Assembly: GCF_032405125.1 (NCBI RefSeq)
Contig: NC_091088.1
Coordinates: 22,529,001 to 22,593,000 of the forward strand
Direction of reading: 5' to 3'
Source: Capricornis sumatraensis
Lineage: Eukaryota; Chordata; Mammalia; Artiodactyla; Bovidae
Length of the DNA: 64,000 nt
Shown piece after piece: positions 34,822-45,330 of the stretch. Position 1 is the first letter of the stretch. Each line of letters starts with the position of its first letter. Under the pieces are notes generated by a model. It saw only the letters and a list, made by a program, of their open reading frames with translations. It was not told where the DNA came from and searched no databases. The position numbers were made by a program, and so were the translations under genes.

Positions 34822-34948
34822 GGTATACACAAGAGGAGAAGATAGAGATTGCCCACAGGCACTTGATCCCTAAGCAGCTGGAGCAGCATGGGCTGACTCC
34901 TCAGCAGATTCAGATACCTCAGGTTACTACTCTTGACATCATCACCAG
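34822..34948 (+). CDS. LONP2: LONP2 internal exon (residues 312-354): AAA+ small helical subdomain
   Basis: The 127-nt exon completes a Gly codon and ends with two bases of an Arg codon. It encodes YTQEEKIEIAHRHLIPKQLE, then QHGLTPQQIQIPQVTTLDII and T. The GYTxEEKxxIAxxHLxPKQ motif is highly conserved in all Lon proteases and begins the alpha-helical subdomain that follows the arginine finger. The acceptor is CAG at 34819-34821 after TTCTTTTC, and the donor GTTAGT at 34949 is non-optimal (T at +3). A longer open frame to 35141 reads into the intron and is not coding. Confidence 0.98.
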
Positions 34949-37900
34949 GTTAGTCAGCCAACCGGGGGCTTCAGTAATGTTCCGATATGAAAAGGAGATT
35001 CCTATTTCACTGGCAACTCACAGCATCCATTTCCCTCTGCAGCAGATTCCCAGCAAGCATTTCCGGAACTGTTCATTTACACAGGGCTCTGTATTAGGCA
35101 GAAATTCACAGGGAAAGCATTTAGAGTATCTTCATAGCTAACTAAGGACTTTAGTGGAGCCAGAATCTCAGCTTTTCTACAGTAGCAATGTAAGGGATTA
35201 ATGTGATAAATTAACAGCCAAATACATGGGAAATACCGGGACACCTTTTCATATCCCAGAACCTTGAAAGTTGAAGTCTCCTGGGAAGTGAGATGGTCCT
35301 TTCAGACATCTGTTAGAAGTTGTTCAGATTTTCTTTTCCTCACTTCGAGAGATTTTTTAAAATCCTTAGTGTTTTTGTCTTCGGAATTAACGCCAGAACA
35401 ACAGAGAAGGTATTTTCCCAAGTTAGCTACCAAGTGGTTAAGCCTGTAGCAAGCAGCACATAAATTATCTGAGTCGAGTACTGCTGAGTCTAATTTATGG
35501 ATCGTATGTTTGAATGGAAAATATATCCTGTTGAGAATTTCTGTCTACAGTAGCCTCTCACAGTTTTCCTGGCTCAGCATTGCAGCTCTGTTGCATCATC
35601 TGGCAAACAGTGTCAGGCTGCCAGCACTCTGCAGCCCCATCCCAGTAACCGCAGGTTTTTCAAGAGAAGTGAAGTCTCCCTCTGTTTTGTTTTTTCTTTT
35701 TTCCTCCCTCTGTTTTGAACTTTGACTTAGAGCTTGGCTAGTCGGACTGCTTTTTGATCTAATCCAGCCTTCTTATGGAAGTCTATTTGGAAGTCTGTTT
35801 AAATTTACTTATGAAACAGTAAGACTCAATCTGACCTGGGAGTTCCTTTTCTTACCTTGTGATTTACTATGTGGATAATGCCAGGGGAAATAAAGTAGGT
35901 GATTTCTGGGCCACAGTCTTCCAAAAATATCATTATGCCAGATAATACGCCTGATGTTTCTGGGTAACTTTTCAACAAGTAACTTACTTAACCTTTTTTG
36001 ATTGCTTCCCCATCTGTAAAATATGAATATAGAGAAAAATATCCATTCAAAGCTTATCTGGATATAAATACTAATGACTCAAAGAGTAATCGCTATTTCT
36101 ATTTGCCAGTTGTTGCCTGGAGAGCTATTTCTTTTTTATATACTTGTTAGCTCAAAACATCAGCTGTTAAAAGCTACGAACATTAGGAAATTTCTCTGAG
36201 CAATTTTATTATTCATAGATAAGGCGCAGGTATTTACTACTCCAGGCAGGTTTTGGGTATGTAATGAGTTACCCAGATTAGGACATAGTTTTTTAATTTT
36301 TACTGTGTTGTAGTCATAGACCTGTAGTGTTTAGGAGGAGAGGAGGGAGTCTTAGAAGTCATCTAGTTTTCTTCAGGCTAAATATTCCTATTCTCCTTAC
36401 CATTCCTCTTGACCCGCTTTCAAGACTTTTCACCTTCCCGATTAGTTTTCTTCTGAATGATTCCTCTGATGTCAGTGTTTCTTTTAAAATAAACACCCAG
36501 CGTAGAACTCAGTGTGTCTTATGTAGCCTAAACAGTCCATAGTATAACAAGACCACTGTGGGTTAGGAAATGGCAACCCACTCCAGTATTCTTGCCTGGG
36601 AAATCCCATGGACAGAGGAGCCTGGCAGGCCATGGGATTGCAAAGAGTTGGACATGACTTAGCAGCTAAACAGTAATAAGGAATTAAAAAAAAAAAAGAC
36701 CACTAGTCTTATTCTATTATTATTTTATGACTGTATCTCCAGAGTCTTAGCTTTTTTAGGTTATCTTCTTGTCTCTTGTAAATATAGTTACTGACACCTT
36801 AGTTCTTTTTCATATGAATTTCTTATTCACTTGATCTGTCTCACTCTATCTTTATAGGGTTGAGTTTTTTAAAGCCCAGATGTAGAAGTTGACAGTTACA
36901 TATATTTTAATATCCATGTTAGTTTCAGCTACCATTGCAGCAAATTGATTTTTTTTTTCATCTTGATTATCATCCAGTGCATTAGTTTTATGTCCTCTGA
37001 AAATTAGCAGCTTCACGATCATTTAGTTGTGGGTAGGGAACATTAACCAATTATTACTTGACATTGGTGCTTCTTCCTCTTTTGGTTTAAAAATGCTAAA
37101 CCAAACCAGTGGTTGATATGTCTACTTTCCTCTAGTCGAGGTTAATATTATACTGTCTGCCTTAGTTCCTCGCCTGTTATTGTTCTAAACCCCTAAAAAA
37201 AAAAATCTCGCTGTTGATGATGTCCTTATTATTTTTGGCAAGCTCCAGTTCATTCTCAACTTCCTGGTCCCATTTCTGCATGTTCACGCCATCCTTCTGA
37301 AAGCATCCTCAGGCCTTTTCTCTTTTATCTTTTGTCCAGACCTTTTCGTCTGAGCTCATCAAATAGTTGTCTAGGAAGCTACACTGGGTGTTTGTTTTTA
37401 CATGTTGGTTTATTTTTAAGGTGCCTCCCTATTTTCTTTCTTAATGAAATTACATGCATGTGTATAATATGGACTTTATTCCTATATCCTTCTATTCCTT
37501 TGATTGAAATACACTTTTTACTTTATAGAGTGTTTCGCCAAGAATTTTGTCTTTTCTCATAACTTAAAAAACTGCTTTCCCAGAGTCTTGACTGTGTGTT
37601 GGCTGCCTAATCAGATGCAGTTTTCCAGATAAAACTGCATTCTCTAGCTGATGTTGTGTGTTCAAACTCACCCAAAGCTGGGTGCCAAACTTGATTGTAC
37701 TGTATAAAGGATTATGAAGTGGCTTACGGAATTTGAGTCTGACATGGAGGTTTTTTAAGACAGCTCTGCTTAACCACATCTAGAACCTTTTCCACTGAAT
37801 CACACTGCTTGCATCGTTAGCATATTTCTCTCTTTAGAAGGTCTCTACAATGAAAATACACTGAATGGGGTAATTAGCACAGTTCCAGGTAAAGACTCCA

Positions 37901-38325
37901 TTCTCTGTCTCAAATTATTTTTTGCTTTAGTTAGGAAAAAATTCTATTTTTCTGATTCTTTCAGCAGTATTCCACATGTAATAAATTTGTCAGAATTTTC
38001 TTAAATCAACAAATTGTAAGAAAGCTTTTATACATATCAAAGAGTAAATGATATTTTATGTGCTGCAAAATTGAAGAGCCAATAATTCATTTTTCAGTAT
38101 AGGGTAGTAGTTCAAGACAAAAGGAAAAGTGGTAGCTGGAATTACTTCTGAATATTTTAAGCAATAAGAATACTGAGGAATTTTTAAAGATGAGGCTGTT
38201 AATACTCAAGAAACTGTAATACACTTTTAAATGCACGCTTCTTTTAGTATAGTTGTTAAGCACATTAATCCTGCTTTTACAGGTGATGTGTAGCCAAAAT
38301 TAAAATATCTTTTCTCTGATGGCAG
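34949..38325 (+). other. LONP2: LONP2 intron (3,377 bp)
   Basis: Donor GTTAGT at 34949, acceptor CAG at 38323-38325. The only recognised element is a Bov-A monomer near 36560. 34949-36540 and 36710-38320 show no other recognisable feature. Confidence 0.87.
36561..36690 (+). mobile_element. Bov-A SINE monomer with A-tail and 9-bp TSD
   Basis: Body ggaaatggcaacccactcca ... gagttggacatgacttagca, followed by an A-rich tail. aagaccact lies at 36549-36557 and 36696-36704. The copy has lost a few bases around ggcaggccatggg. Confidence 0.9.
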
Positions 38326-38459
38326 GTACACCCGAGAGGCAGGGGTCCGCTCTTTGGACAGGAAGCTGGGGGCCATTTGCCGAGCTGTTGCTGTGAAAGT
38401 GGCAGAGGGGCAGCACAGAGAAGCCAGGTTGGACCGCCCTGATGCGGCTGAGGGGGAAG
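38326..38459 (+). CDS. LONP2: LONP2 internal exon (residues 354-399): sensor 2, end of the AAA+ module
   Basis: The 134-nt exon completes an Arg codon and ends with the first base of a Gly codon. It encodes YTREAGVRSLDRKLGAICRA, then VAVKVAEGQHREARLDRPD and AAEGE. YTREAGVRxLDR is the Lon signature containing the sensor-2 Arg (residue 362). The exon end is a variable charged linker toward the protease domain. The acceptor is CAG at 38323-38325 and the donor GTGGGT at 38460. Reading past the donor gives an in-frame TGA at 38465-38467. A stronger-looking GTAAGT lies at 38595. Exon and flank are GC-rich relative to the AT-rich surroundings. Confidence 0.97.
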
Positions 38460-39317
38460 GTGGGTGACCTGGGCCTGGTGCCCCCAGGCTTGGCGGCTGG
38501 AAGTGAACGGGAACAAGGCTGGACATGGAGGGACGGTGTGGGGTGGTCCTTGCAGCGAGGGCATGCGCTCCTCCGCTGGGAAAGGCATCCAGTGTGTAAG
38601 TTAAACTTAATGGTTGATGTATCAAGAGGATTCTTTTCTGCAAAGAATACAGAATTTTGGCAGGAATAATAACTTGGTATTAATGCCTTAGGGATATATT
38701 TCTCGAGCTTATAATGATGGTACACTTTATGTTTGGCTTCTGGTGTTCACGTGTCTCTTTCTGATCCAGATTGGTAAGTCTTTCAGTATTTACAGCATAG
38801 AAAGTTGCTATAGCAGTTAAAGAAAAAAAATCATAGTTGTCTAAGTACTGCAAGGGCAGATATTTATTCTCTGGAATGGCTTCATGTATAATCATTTGTT
38901 TTTCTCACACATTTTCTTTGATAGGTACACAATTAAGATATAATTTAAATTATTTTTTCTGAGGAAAATAATTGTGGAGGTGGTGACAAGGAAAAAAAGG
39001 GAAGCGGTCTATTCCTCGACTTAATGAAATATGGATATTTAAGTTAAAATGTTTTAACTTCTTACCGAAGACCGTGTTGCTGCATGGTTGCCAAAATTTG
39101 CTTTAACAAACATGACTTGAATAGAGAATCTTTATTCTTTCATAGTAGAGATTTATTAGATGTCCTACCATTTCCATAGCTCTTTCTAGACAGAAGTTTG
39201 ATGAATATGGCTGAAGAACCATAATTTGTAATAAGCTCAGTGGAACAGAGGCAATAAAGCATCATTCCTGCTTGTCCTTCTGTTGCTAAACACAGTGCCT
39301 TTAACAGCAATATCATC

Positions 39318-39453
39318 CAAAGAGTTGCTCATTTGCTAAGTGATGTCTGACTCTGTGACCCCAGGAACTGCAGCATGCCAGAATTCCCTGTTCTTCACTG
39401 TCTCCTGGAGTTTGCTCAAACTCAAGTCCATTGAGTAGGTGATGCCATCCAAC
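39318..39453 (-). mobile_element. BovB 3' fragment, antisense
   Basis: agttgctcatttgctaagtg followed by atgtctgactctgtgacccc and tccattgagtaggtgatgcc match the BovB 3' end. Only ~135 bp remain. Confidence 0.8.
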
Positions 39454-39633
39454 AAGTAGACTTTCCCAAATCCTCCTATTCCTCATATGTGCTTCATCCC
39501 AGCTTGCACTGTGCCCAGAACCTCGCTGGTTCATTTCTCCCAAAAGTAAACCTGCCACCTTCTGTTGGTAAGGGATAGTGCCCTTGTTACATAGAGTAGG
39601 AATAGGGATCTTAAACCTGTAATTGTTTCCTGT

Positions 39634-39832
39634 TGTTTCGTTACCAAGTCGTGTCCAACTCTTTTGTGATGCCATGAACTGTAGCCTGCCAGGCTCCACT
39701 GCTCATGAGATTTCCCAGGCAACAGTGCTGGAGCGGGGATACATCTCCTTCTCCAGGGATTCTTCCCAACCCAGGGATCGAACCCACATCTGCACTGCAG
39801 GCAGTCTTTACCACTGAGCCACCTGGGCAGTC
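39634..39832 (-). mobile_element. Bov-tA SINE, antisense
   Basis: Bov-A body from gttaccaagtcgtgtccaac to the tRNA-like head complement taccactgagccacctgggc. It is moderately diverged. Confidence 0.87.
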
Positions 39833-40137
39833 AGTTATTTCCTACATAGTTTAAAAAATGTTTTGTCTTTAATCCCACATCTCACCCATATTTTCAGGGA
39901 TACCTCAAATTCCTGAGCCCTTTTTTGTAGGATTTTGTGGATAACCACCCCCTGCCCCCACCTACCTCCTTCACAGACATTAAAGTTTCTACTTAAATGT
40001 TTATTACTTCTTGCCCATCTACTTGCTGTTACCCAAAATGTTGTCAGCATCTCTTGTCTTCTTTCTTTTTCTTTTTCTGGGTTTATCCTTTTTTTAAAAA
40101 AAATCCCTTACTTGTCATTTTAATAGGATTTGGTGGC

Positions 40138-40160
40138 GGGCAGGGTGGCGGGGTGGGGGG
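40138..40160 (+). other. G-quadruplex motif
   Basis: Four G-runs (40138-40140, 40143-40145, 40150-40153, 40155-40160) with loops of 2, 4 and 1 nt meet the G3+N1-7 rule on the transcribed-sense strand, so it could also fold in the pre-mRNA. Confidence 0.8.
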
Positions 40161-40537
40161 TTGTTTAAAGATAAACACATGTTCAGAAGATTCTCAGAAA
40201 TCTGAATTTTTGAAAAGTACTCTAGATGATTGATAGCCTATCAAGAATGGCATCACTGTTGCAGCTGAGTGGCAGTGGAGAACTGAGATCGTTTTCTCTT
40301 TTTTTCCCTTGCTGAATGTAACACCTAAATCCTCATGAGTTTCCCTTCTTAATTCTTAGAATATTCTCTTTTGCTGTGGCCTCCAGCACCTGAGCCTATG
40401 TCCTTTTATTCTTGTCTGTGATATAATAGAAAGGCAGAGAGTTAAGTGAGTTTATCTACTTGACACAATTGGGAAATTGTGTTTATGATTTTGATGGTTT
40501 CTTTTGGAACTTATAATAATGCATTCAGAGGTATGCA

Positions 40538-40612
40538 TTAATTTTTTAAATTTATTTTTAATTGGAGGATACTTTACATGTTGTGTTGGTTTCTGCTGTA
40601 CGACAATGGGGA
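40538..40612 (-). repeat. Short L1-type segment like that at 10030-10146
   Basis: ttaattggaggatactttac and gtgttggtttctgctgtacg match the same artiodactyl L1-derived sequence seen at 10030-10146. It is only ~75 bp long. Confidence 0.65.
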
Positions 40613-40893
40613 CTTGATGTTTAAAGAAGCTTTTCATAGTTACACAATGCTTATTATATCTATTAGCATATTCCTAATAATGTCTGTGATCATATTAGCT
40701 TTTTAAAAATAGCCTAGAGATATTCAAGAACTTATTCAAACTGCTTATGAACCATATGAGAACATACAGTGTTTCATGGTAACATTTATTTGGTTATTTG
40801 TTTTTTAATCAATGATTCACAGACAGAACAAATCCTAAATGATACATAGTTAAGTAAATCTAGGTTAACATACTACCAAGGACACCCATGGTG

Positions 40894-40926
40894 CGAAAGT
40901 GAAAGTTGCTCAGTCGTGTCTGATTG
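40894..40926 (-). mobile_element. Very short Bov-tA remnant
   Basis: gaaagtgaaagttgctcagt followed by cgtgtctga is the complement of the last ~32 bp of a Bov-tA; the rest of the element is absent. Confidence 0.7.
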
Positions 40927-42254
40927 AATAATTAGGATAAGGACTTGTCTCTTGAGACGACGATTTTGATTGTATTTCTTATTAGGAGATATGGGACTCC
41001 AAGCTGGGTCTTACGTTTTAAGATACCCCTGAATTACCTGTAAGTGACCCTCCTCCAGATTTTAGTAAAATAATTATAAGATATTCTGAATTGATGTTTG
41101 TGACCTTAAGCAAGCCAAAAGAAGATTTTCTGTCAAAAAAAATCTCTTTCAGGTTTTCATGTCACAAAGTTCAAATGGAGCTAGCTTAGTAACTGAAAGT
41201 TTCTCATTAAGAAATTGAATTATTTAAAATTAGAGTAGAAAGTTGTTTTAGAAATTTCGAGTAATTCAGTGAGGGAGTTATTTTTAATGTTAAAAATATT
41301 GCTGGTCTTAGAGTTACTGCCAGGAAGAAAAGTAATTTCAGGCCACAAGCTTTAAAAACAGGCAGAAGCCTCCAGCATATCGAGCAAACTTTCTGGAGTA
41401 GGCCCAGAAATACTGGTCTGTGAACAGTTGTCTTTGTATTTGTGAGGTCTTAACTGGCAGTTACACAGAACAAATAATAGAATTTAAAAGGCGAGTGAGA
41501 TCCCTAATTGATTTGTGTTAGTGGAGGACTATTTATGGTGTTGGTCACTTACCTATAAAGTATGGGAATTATTTCATGAAAGCAGCCCTGCCTATGTTTT
41601 TCGTATGTTATTAGTGTATTCTAAATTGCCCTTTTCCTTTCTGCGATGTTAGTTGGATCGAAAGATAAAAGTTTGTGGTTACAGTTTTATTCTACTTTGG
41701 CCTGCCTTTTAGCCTAGGACACAGATATCCCATGTATTCAGTTTTACAGTTTGGAGGTTTCTCTGTAAAGAGTTAGCTTAGGTCCATTTGTTCAAATACT
41801 CTTTTACCATATATGTTCATTTAATACCTATAAGATTTTCTTCCTCAAAAATTATCTCCAGCCAGGGATTCAAGTTATAACCAATGCTTATGAAGTTTCT
41901 CAGAAGATGGAGCATTCTAAATTATTTTTGGAAAGTGCGGTATTTATTGGAGAAGCTACATTAAACTTAATGTGTCTCAAGATGTTAGTTTCTTAACTAT
42001 TCTTATAGAAGTCATCTGAAAAATTGATTAGATGAAAAAAAAGACAGATGAACAGATTTAACATGAGGTGTGTTAGATGTTGTTATGGATAAACTTTAAA
42101 AATGTCACTTCAGGCAGTATGTATTTGGTTATGTTATGGAGATCTCAGATAAATACTTAAAGGAAAAATGAGTTAAACTAGCTGACTTACGGTCAGTAGA
42201 TGGGTACTTTGGGCCTGGGATGAAATTTCCAGTGTTAGCATCATACTTGGTTTC

Positions 42255-42775
42255 AAGAATGACTATATCTCAGTTGGTCTTGATGCCTAGTAGTGTAAAT
42301 CCTCCAGCCTTGGTTTTCTTCAAGATTGCTTTGGCTATTGTATGTAGGTTCATCAAATATCTGTGTTAATTTTAGAATCAGCTTGGTGACTCTGTACCAG
42401 TAAATCACTAAATAAATGACACTTTGTAATTGGAGGCTAAATAACACCTTCTGATATTTTGATTGTGATTGCATCTATAAATCAGTTTGGGGAGAACTGA
42501 TAATTTGATATTAGCAAGTCTTCTAATTCATGATTAGCTTCATTTATTTAAGTCTTAATAAATGTTTTTAAGTGTTTTAATAGTTGAAGTGGTGAGCTTT
42601 TGCATATTTTTTCTTTAGATATATTCCTAGTTAATTGATCTTGTATGTATGTGTTATGTGTGTATATTATTGTAAGTAATATTTTTAATTTTCTAATTCT
42701 TTTGGTTGATACTCTATGAGAATGCTATATTGACTTGAATCCAGCAGACTTGCCAAATTGAAACACTGATTTTTT
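42255..42775 (-). mobile_element. L1 ORF2 fragment, antisense
   Basis: Landmarks caagattgctttggctattg, attgtgattgcatctataaa and actctatgagaatgctatat match the usual antisense layout of L1 ORF2. The frame is broken. The adjoining Bov-tA starts at its right edge. Confidence 0.72.
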
Positions 42776-42782
42776 TTGAATT

Positions 42783-42988
42783 TTCACTCAGTTGTGTCTG
42801 ACTCTTTGCATCCCCATGGACTGTAGCCCACCAGGCTCCTCTGTCCATGGGGATTCTCCAGGCAAAGATGAGATACTGGAGTGGGTTGCCACGCCCTCCT
42901 CCAGGGGACCTTCCCAACTCAGGGATCGAACCCAGGTCTCCCACAATCCAGGCAGATTCTTTACCGTCTGAGCCACCAGGGAAGCCCT
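42783..42988 (-). mobile_element. Bov-tA SINE, antisense
   Basis: Body tcactcagttgtgtctgact through the head complement accgtctgagccaccaggga. It is close to consensus. Confidence 0.9.
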
Positions 42989-43726
42989 ACGTACACCATC
43001 AGCTGTCACAAATGCAAATAACGTCAGTTCTTACTTTTTCTTTTCTGATCATTATAGCTTTTATTTCAGTTCTTTCCCAATGAACTAGCAGGGACCTCTA
43101 GGAGAACGTTGAAGAGAAATAGTGGTGATACACAAAGGAATCAGGAAAAAAAAAGCCTGTGAAGAACTGCCAGTCTCTTTAGCTTTTGTTTTGTACATTT
43201 GGGCCACTTGATTGACTGCTATAAAATCGCAGTTGAGTAGGAGTCTCAGTAAGCTGTCTAGTTTGACTCTTGATTGAATGTGTGAGTCCCTTCGCAAAAT
43301 TCCCCAGTAAAGACTAAGCCTTGCCTATTTAACTGTTAACAGACACATCTTTATAAGCTTAGCCATCTACTTCCCAGTCCATAGGAAAACAGAAGCTGTA
43401 GTTTGGAAAAAGGGTTAAGTGGTTGGGTGGTATGAGTCAGAAGCAATAGGATTTAATGTCAGTGAAAACATGCCTGTCCCCTCATGATAGATGCCCTGGG
43501 CCCCTTGCTGACCACAAAACATCGGGTTGGCCAGACCATAGATCTAACTCTGCGGCAGTTTTCGCTGGTTCAGTCTGGATCGCAGTTTGACTGAGTTGCA
43601 TTTCAGCATGTATTGGTTCTCTGATACGTTTGCCATATGTAGGACAGTGAAATCAATGGAATATAATGGAAGCAGGCAGATAACAATATCCTTAACTTTG
43701 GATATCCTTTCTAGGCGACTTCACAT

Positions 43727-44397
43727 TTAAAAATGCATCAAAATAAAATATTCAGAGCTTATGGCGCTGTTCTCTGCCTTCTTTGGCTTTGATTCCCCTA
43801 GGTGTCTGCACTCTGGCCGTCGGCGGGAGTGTGCTGCCTGAGGGGGAGGGTCCTCCTGCCTGCGGCAGCCGGTCTGCCCAGTGCCAGGGCAGGCGGGGGC
43901 GGGGGCATGCCGGGGAAGGGCGTCATTCCCACGGGCCTTCCTCGCCGCACATCCCACTCATCTGCTCGGGTGGCTTTCCCCTTAGCCTTTCTTGGGTCCT
44001 TTCCTCCGAAGGAATCCTCTTCTGTCGAGCTGCTTTCAGCTCTTTGTTGTGGCTTCCTGGCATTGACTTCTCAAGCCCTCAGCATACTTCACAGTGGTTA
44101 TTTTAAGCGTGGCTCCTTTGTAACCAAAACAGGAAGCTGTTCCTGCAGGAGAAACAAGTGCTTTTGATTCTTTTTCAGCTCTTTTCGCCCCACTACTTGT
44201 CATCTCCAAATCTGAAGCATATCCATTCTCTTGTCTAATGTCATGGGTTTCTTTTATTTTTGAAAACACTATGTATAATAATGTCTTCAGGAAGTAACTT
44301 CTGAGCTTTGTGCAACTTTTCGCTAAGTTCTTTTGTCTTTGACTTCTTGGAACAGTCTTCTGCCCAAATGGGATCTGTCCCTTTATCTTTGGGAGTT
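43727..44397 (-). pseudogene. Unidentified antisense protein-like stretch; possible processed pseudogene
   Basis: On the minus strand several overlapping frames have protein-like, Lys/Ser/Glu-rich composition: from 44397 KDKGTDPIWAEDCSKKS and KTKELSEKLHKAQKLLPED, then after an apparent frame change HDIRQENGYASDLEMTSSG, and later KELKAARQKRIPSEERTQER. The frame shifts twice and stops occur between blocks. I do not recognise the parent protein. The upstream edge meets an old repeat at 44398. The far end (43780-43960) is GC- and CpG-rich. It could be a decayed retrocopy, an unannotated exon cluster or chance. No function is claimed. Confidence 0.35.
43887..43920 (+). other. G-quadruplex motif in a small CpG-rich patch
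   Basis: G-runs at 43887-43889, 43895-43899, 43901-43905 and 43912-43915 (plus 43918-43920) with loops of 5, 1 and 6 nt satisfy the quadruplex rule. The ~180-bp patch around it contains many CpG dinucleotides in an otherwise AT-rich intron. Confidence 0.75.
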
Positions 44398-45330
44398 TTA
44401 CATTGTTCAGTGCTGTGTGACAGATTACTCCAAAACTTGGTAAAGCAAAAGTTGTACTTAGTGCCCCAGAAGTTAGCAGGCATTTGTCATCTCGCTGTAT
44501 CTGTGGGTCTGGCACACAGGAGCAGTTTAGCTGGGTAGTTGTGGCTTGAGACCTTCAGTGAGGTTCTCATCAAGCTGTAGCCAGCTGGAGGTTCAGCTCG
44601 GGGTGGACCTGCCTCCAGGCTCACTGATGTGGCTGTGAGCTGAAAAAGGTTCCAAGACCCGGTTCCAGTGCACGTGTGGATGCTTCCCCACACTGACGAG
44701 TAGTTCAGGGACACCAGCTGGGTCCACGAATTCAACTCAGTTCTGACACTACCCACCTGGAGACAGCGTTCTGCTCCACAGACAAAGGGCTCAGCCTCAC
44801 TAGACTGCCCTTCACTCAGAGACAAGTCACAAGCCCAGGTTACTACCTGGACTTCTGATCAACTGGCTCAAATTGGAGGTTGCCATGACCTCCTCCTCTA
44901 CCTTCATTAATTTGCTGGAACAGCTCACAAAACTCAGGAGACCCCTTTGACCCAGTAGATTACCGGTTTATTATGAAAGGATATTAAAGAATACAAATCA
45001 ACTACATAGGGCCAGGGCCAGAACAAAGGAGCCTCTGTCCTCACGGAGCCTGGGGCCCAACAGGTGGGCACAGGGAAGCTCTCCAAAGATGGACCAAAGA
45101 GCTCTGCTTTGGGGTTTTATGGAGGCTTCATTGCTTAGCTGTGATTAACTAGATCACTGGCCAGTGGTGACTTCTTCAACCTCAAGCCCTGCCCCTCCCC
45201 AGAAATCAGGGAGTGGGAAAGAAAGTTCCAGCCCTCTAATCTCCTGGCCACCAGCACTGTCCTGGGTACTCCTGGAAGTCACCTCATTCACATAAGGAAA
45301 GACACCTTTATCACTGTCAATACTTAGGAT
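44398..45330 (-). repeat. Old repeat block, probably LTR-class, antisense
   Basis: Phrases such as tgctgtgtgacagattactc, tggaacagctcacaaaactc and ttatggaggcttcattgctt match common ancient mammalian repeats. An antisense polyadenylation signal (rtttattatgaaagg, ~44970) suggests an LTR. More than one element may be present; families are not assigned. Confidence 0.5.

Noticed and set aside
43783..44167. Sense-strand open frames over the CpG-rich patch
   Set aside because: Gly/Arg/Pro-rich products of GC-rich sequence without family resemblance; the antisense reading looks more protein-like.
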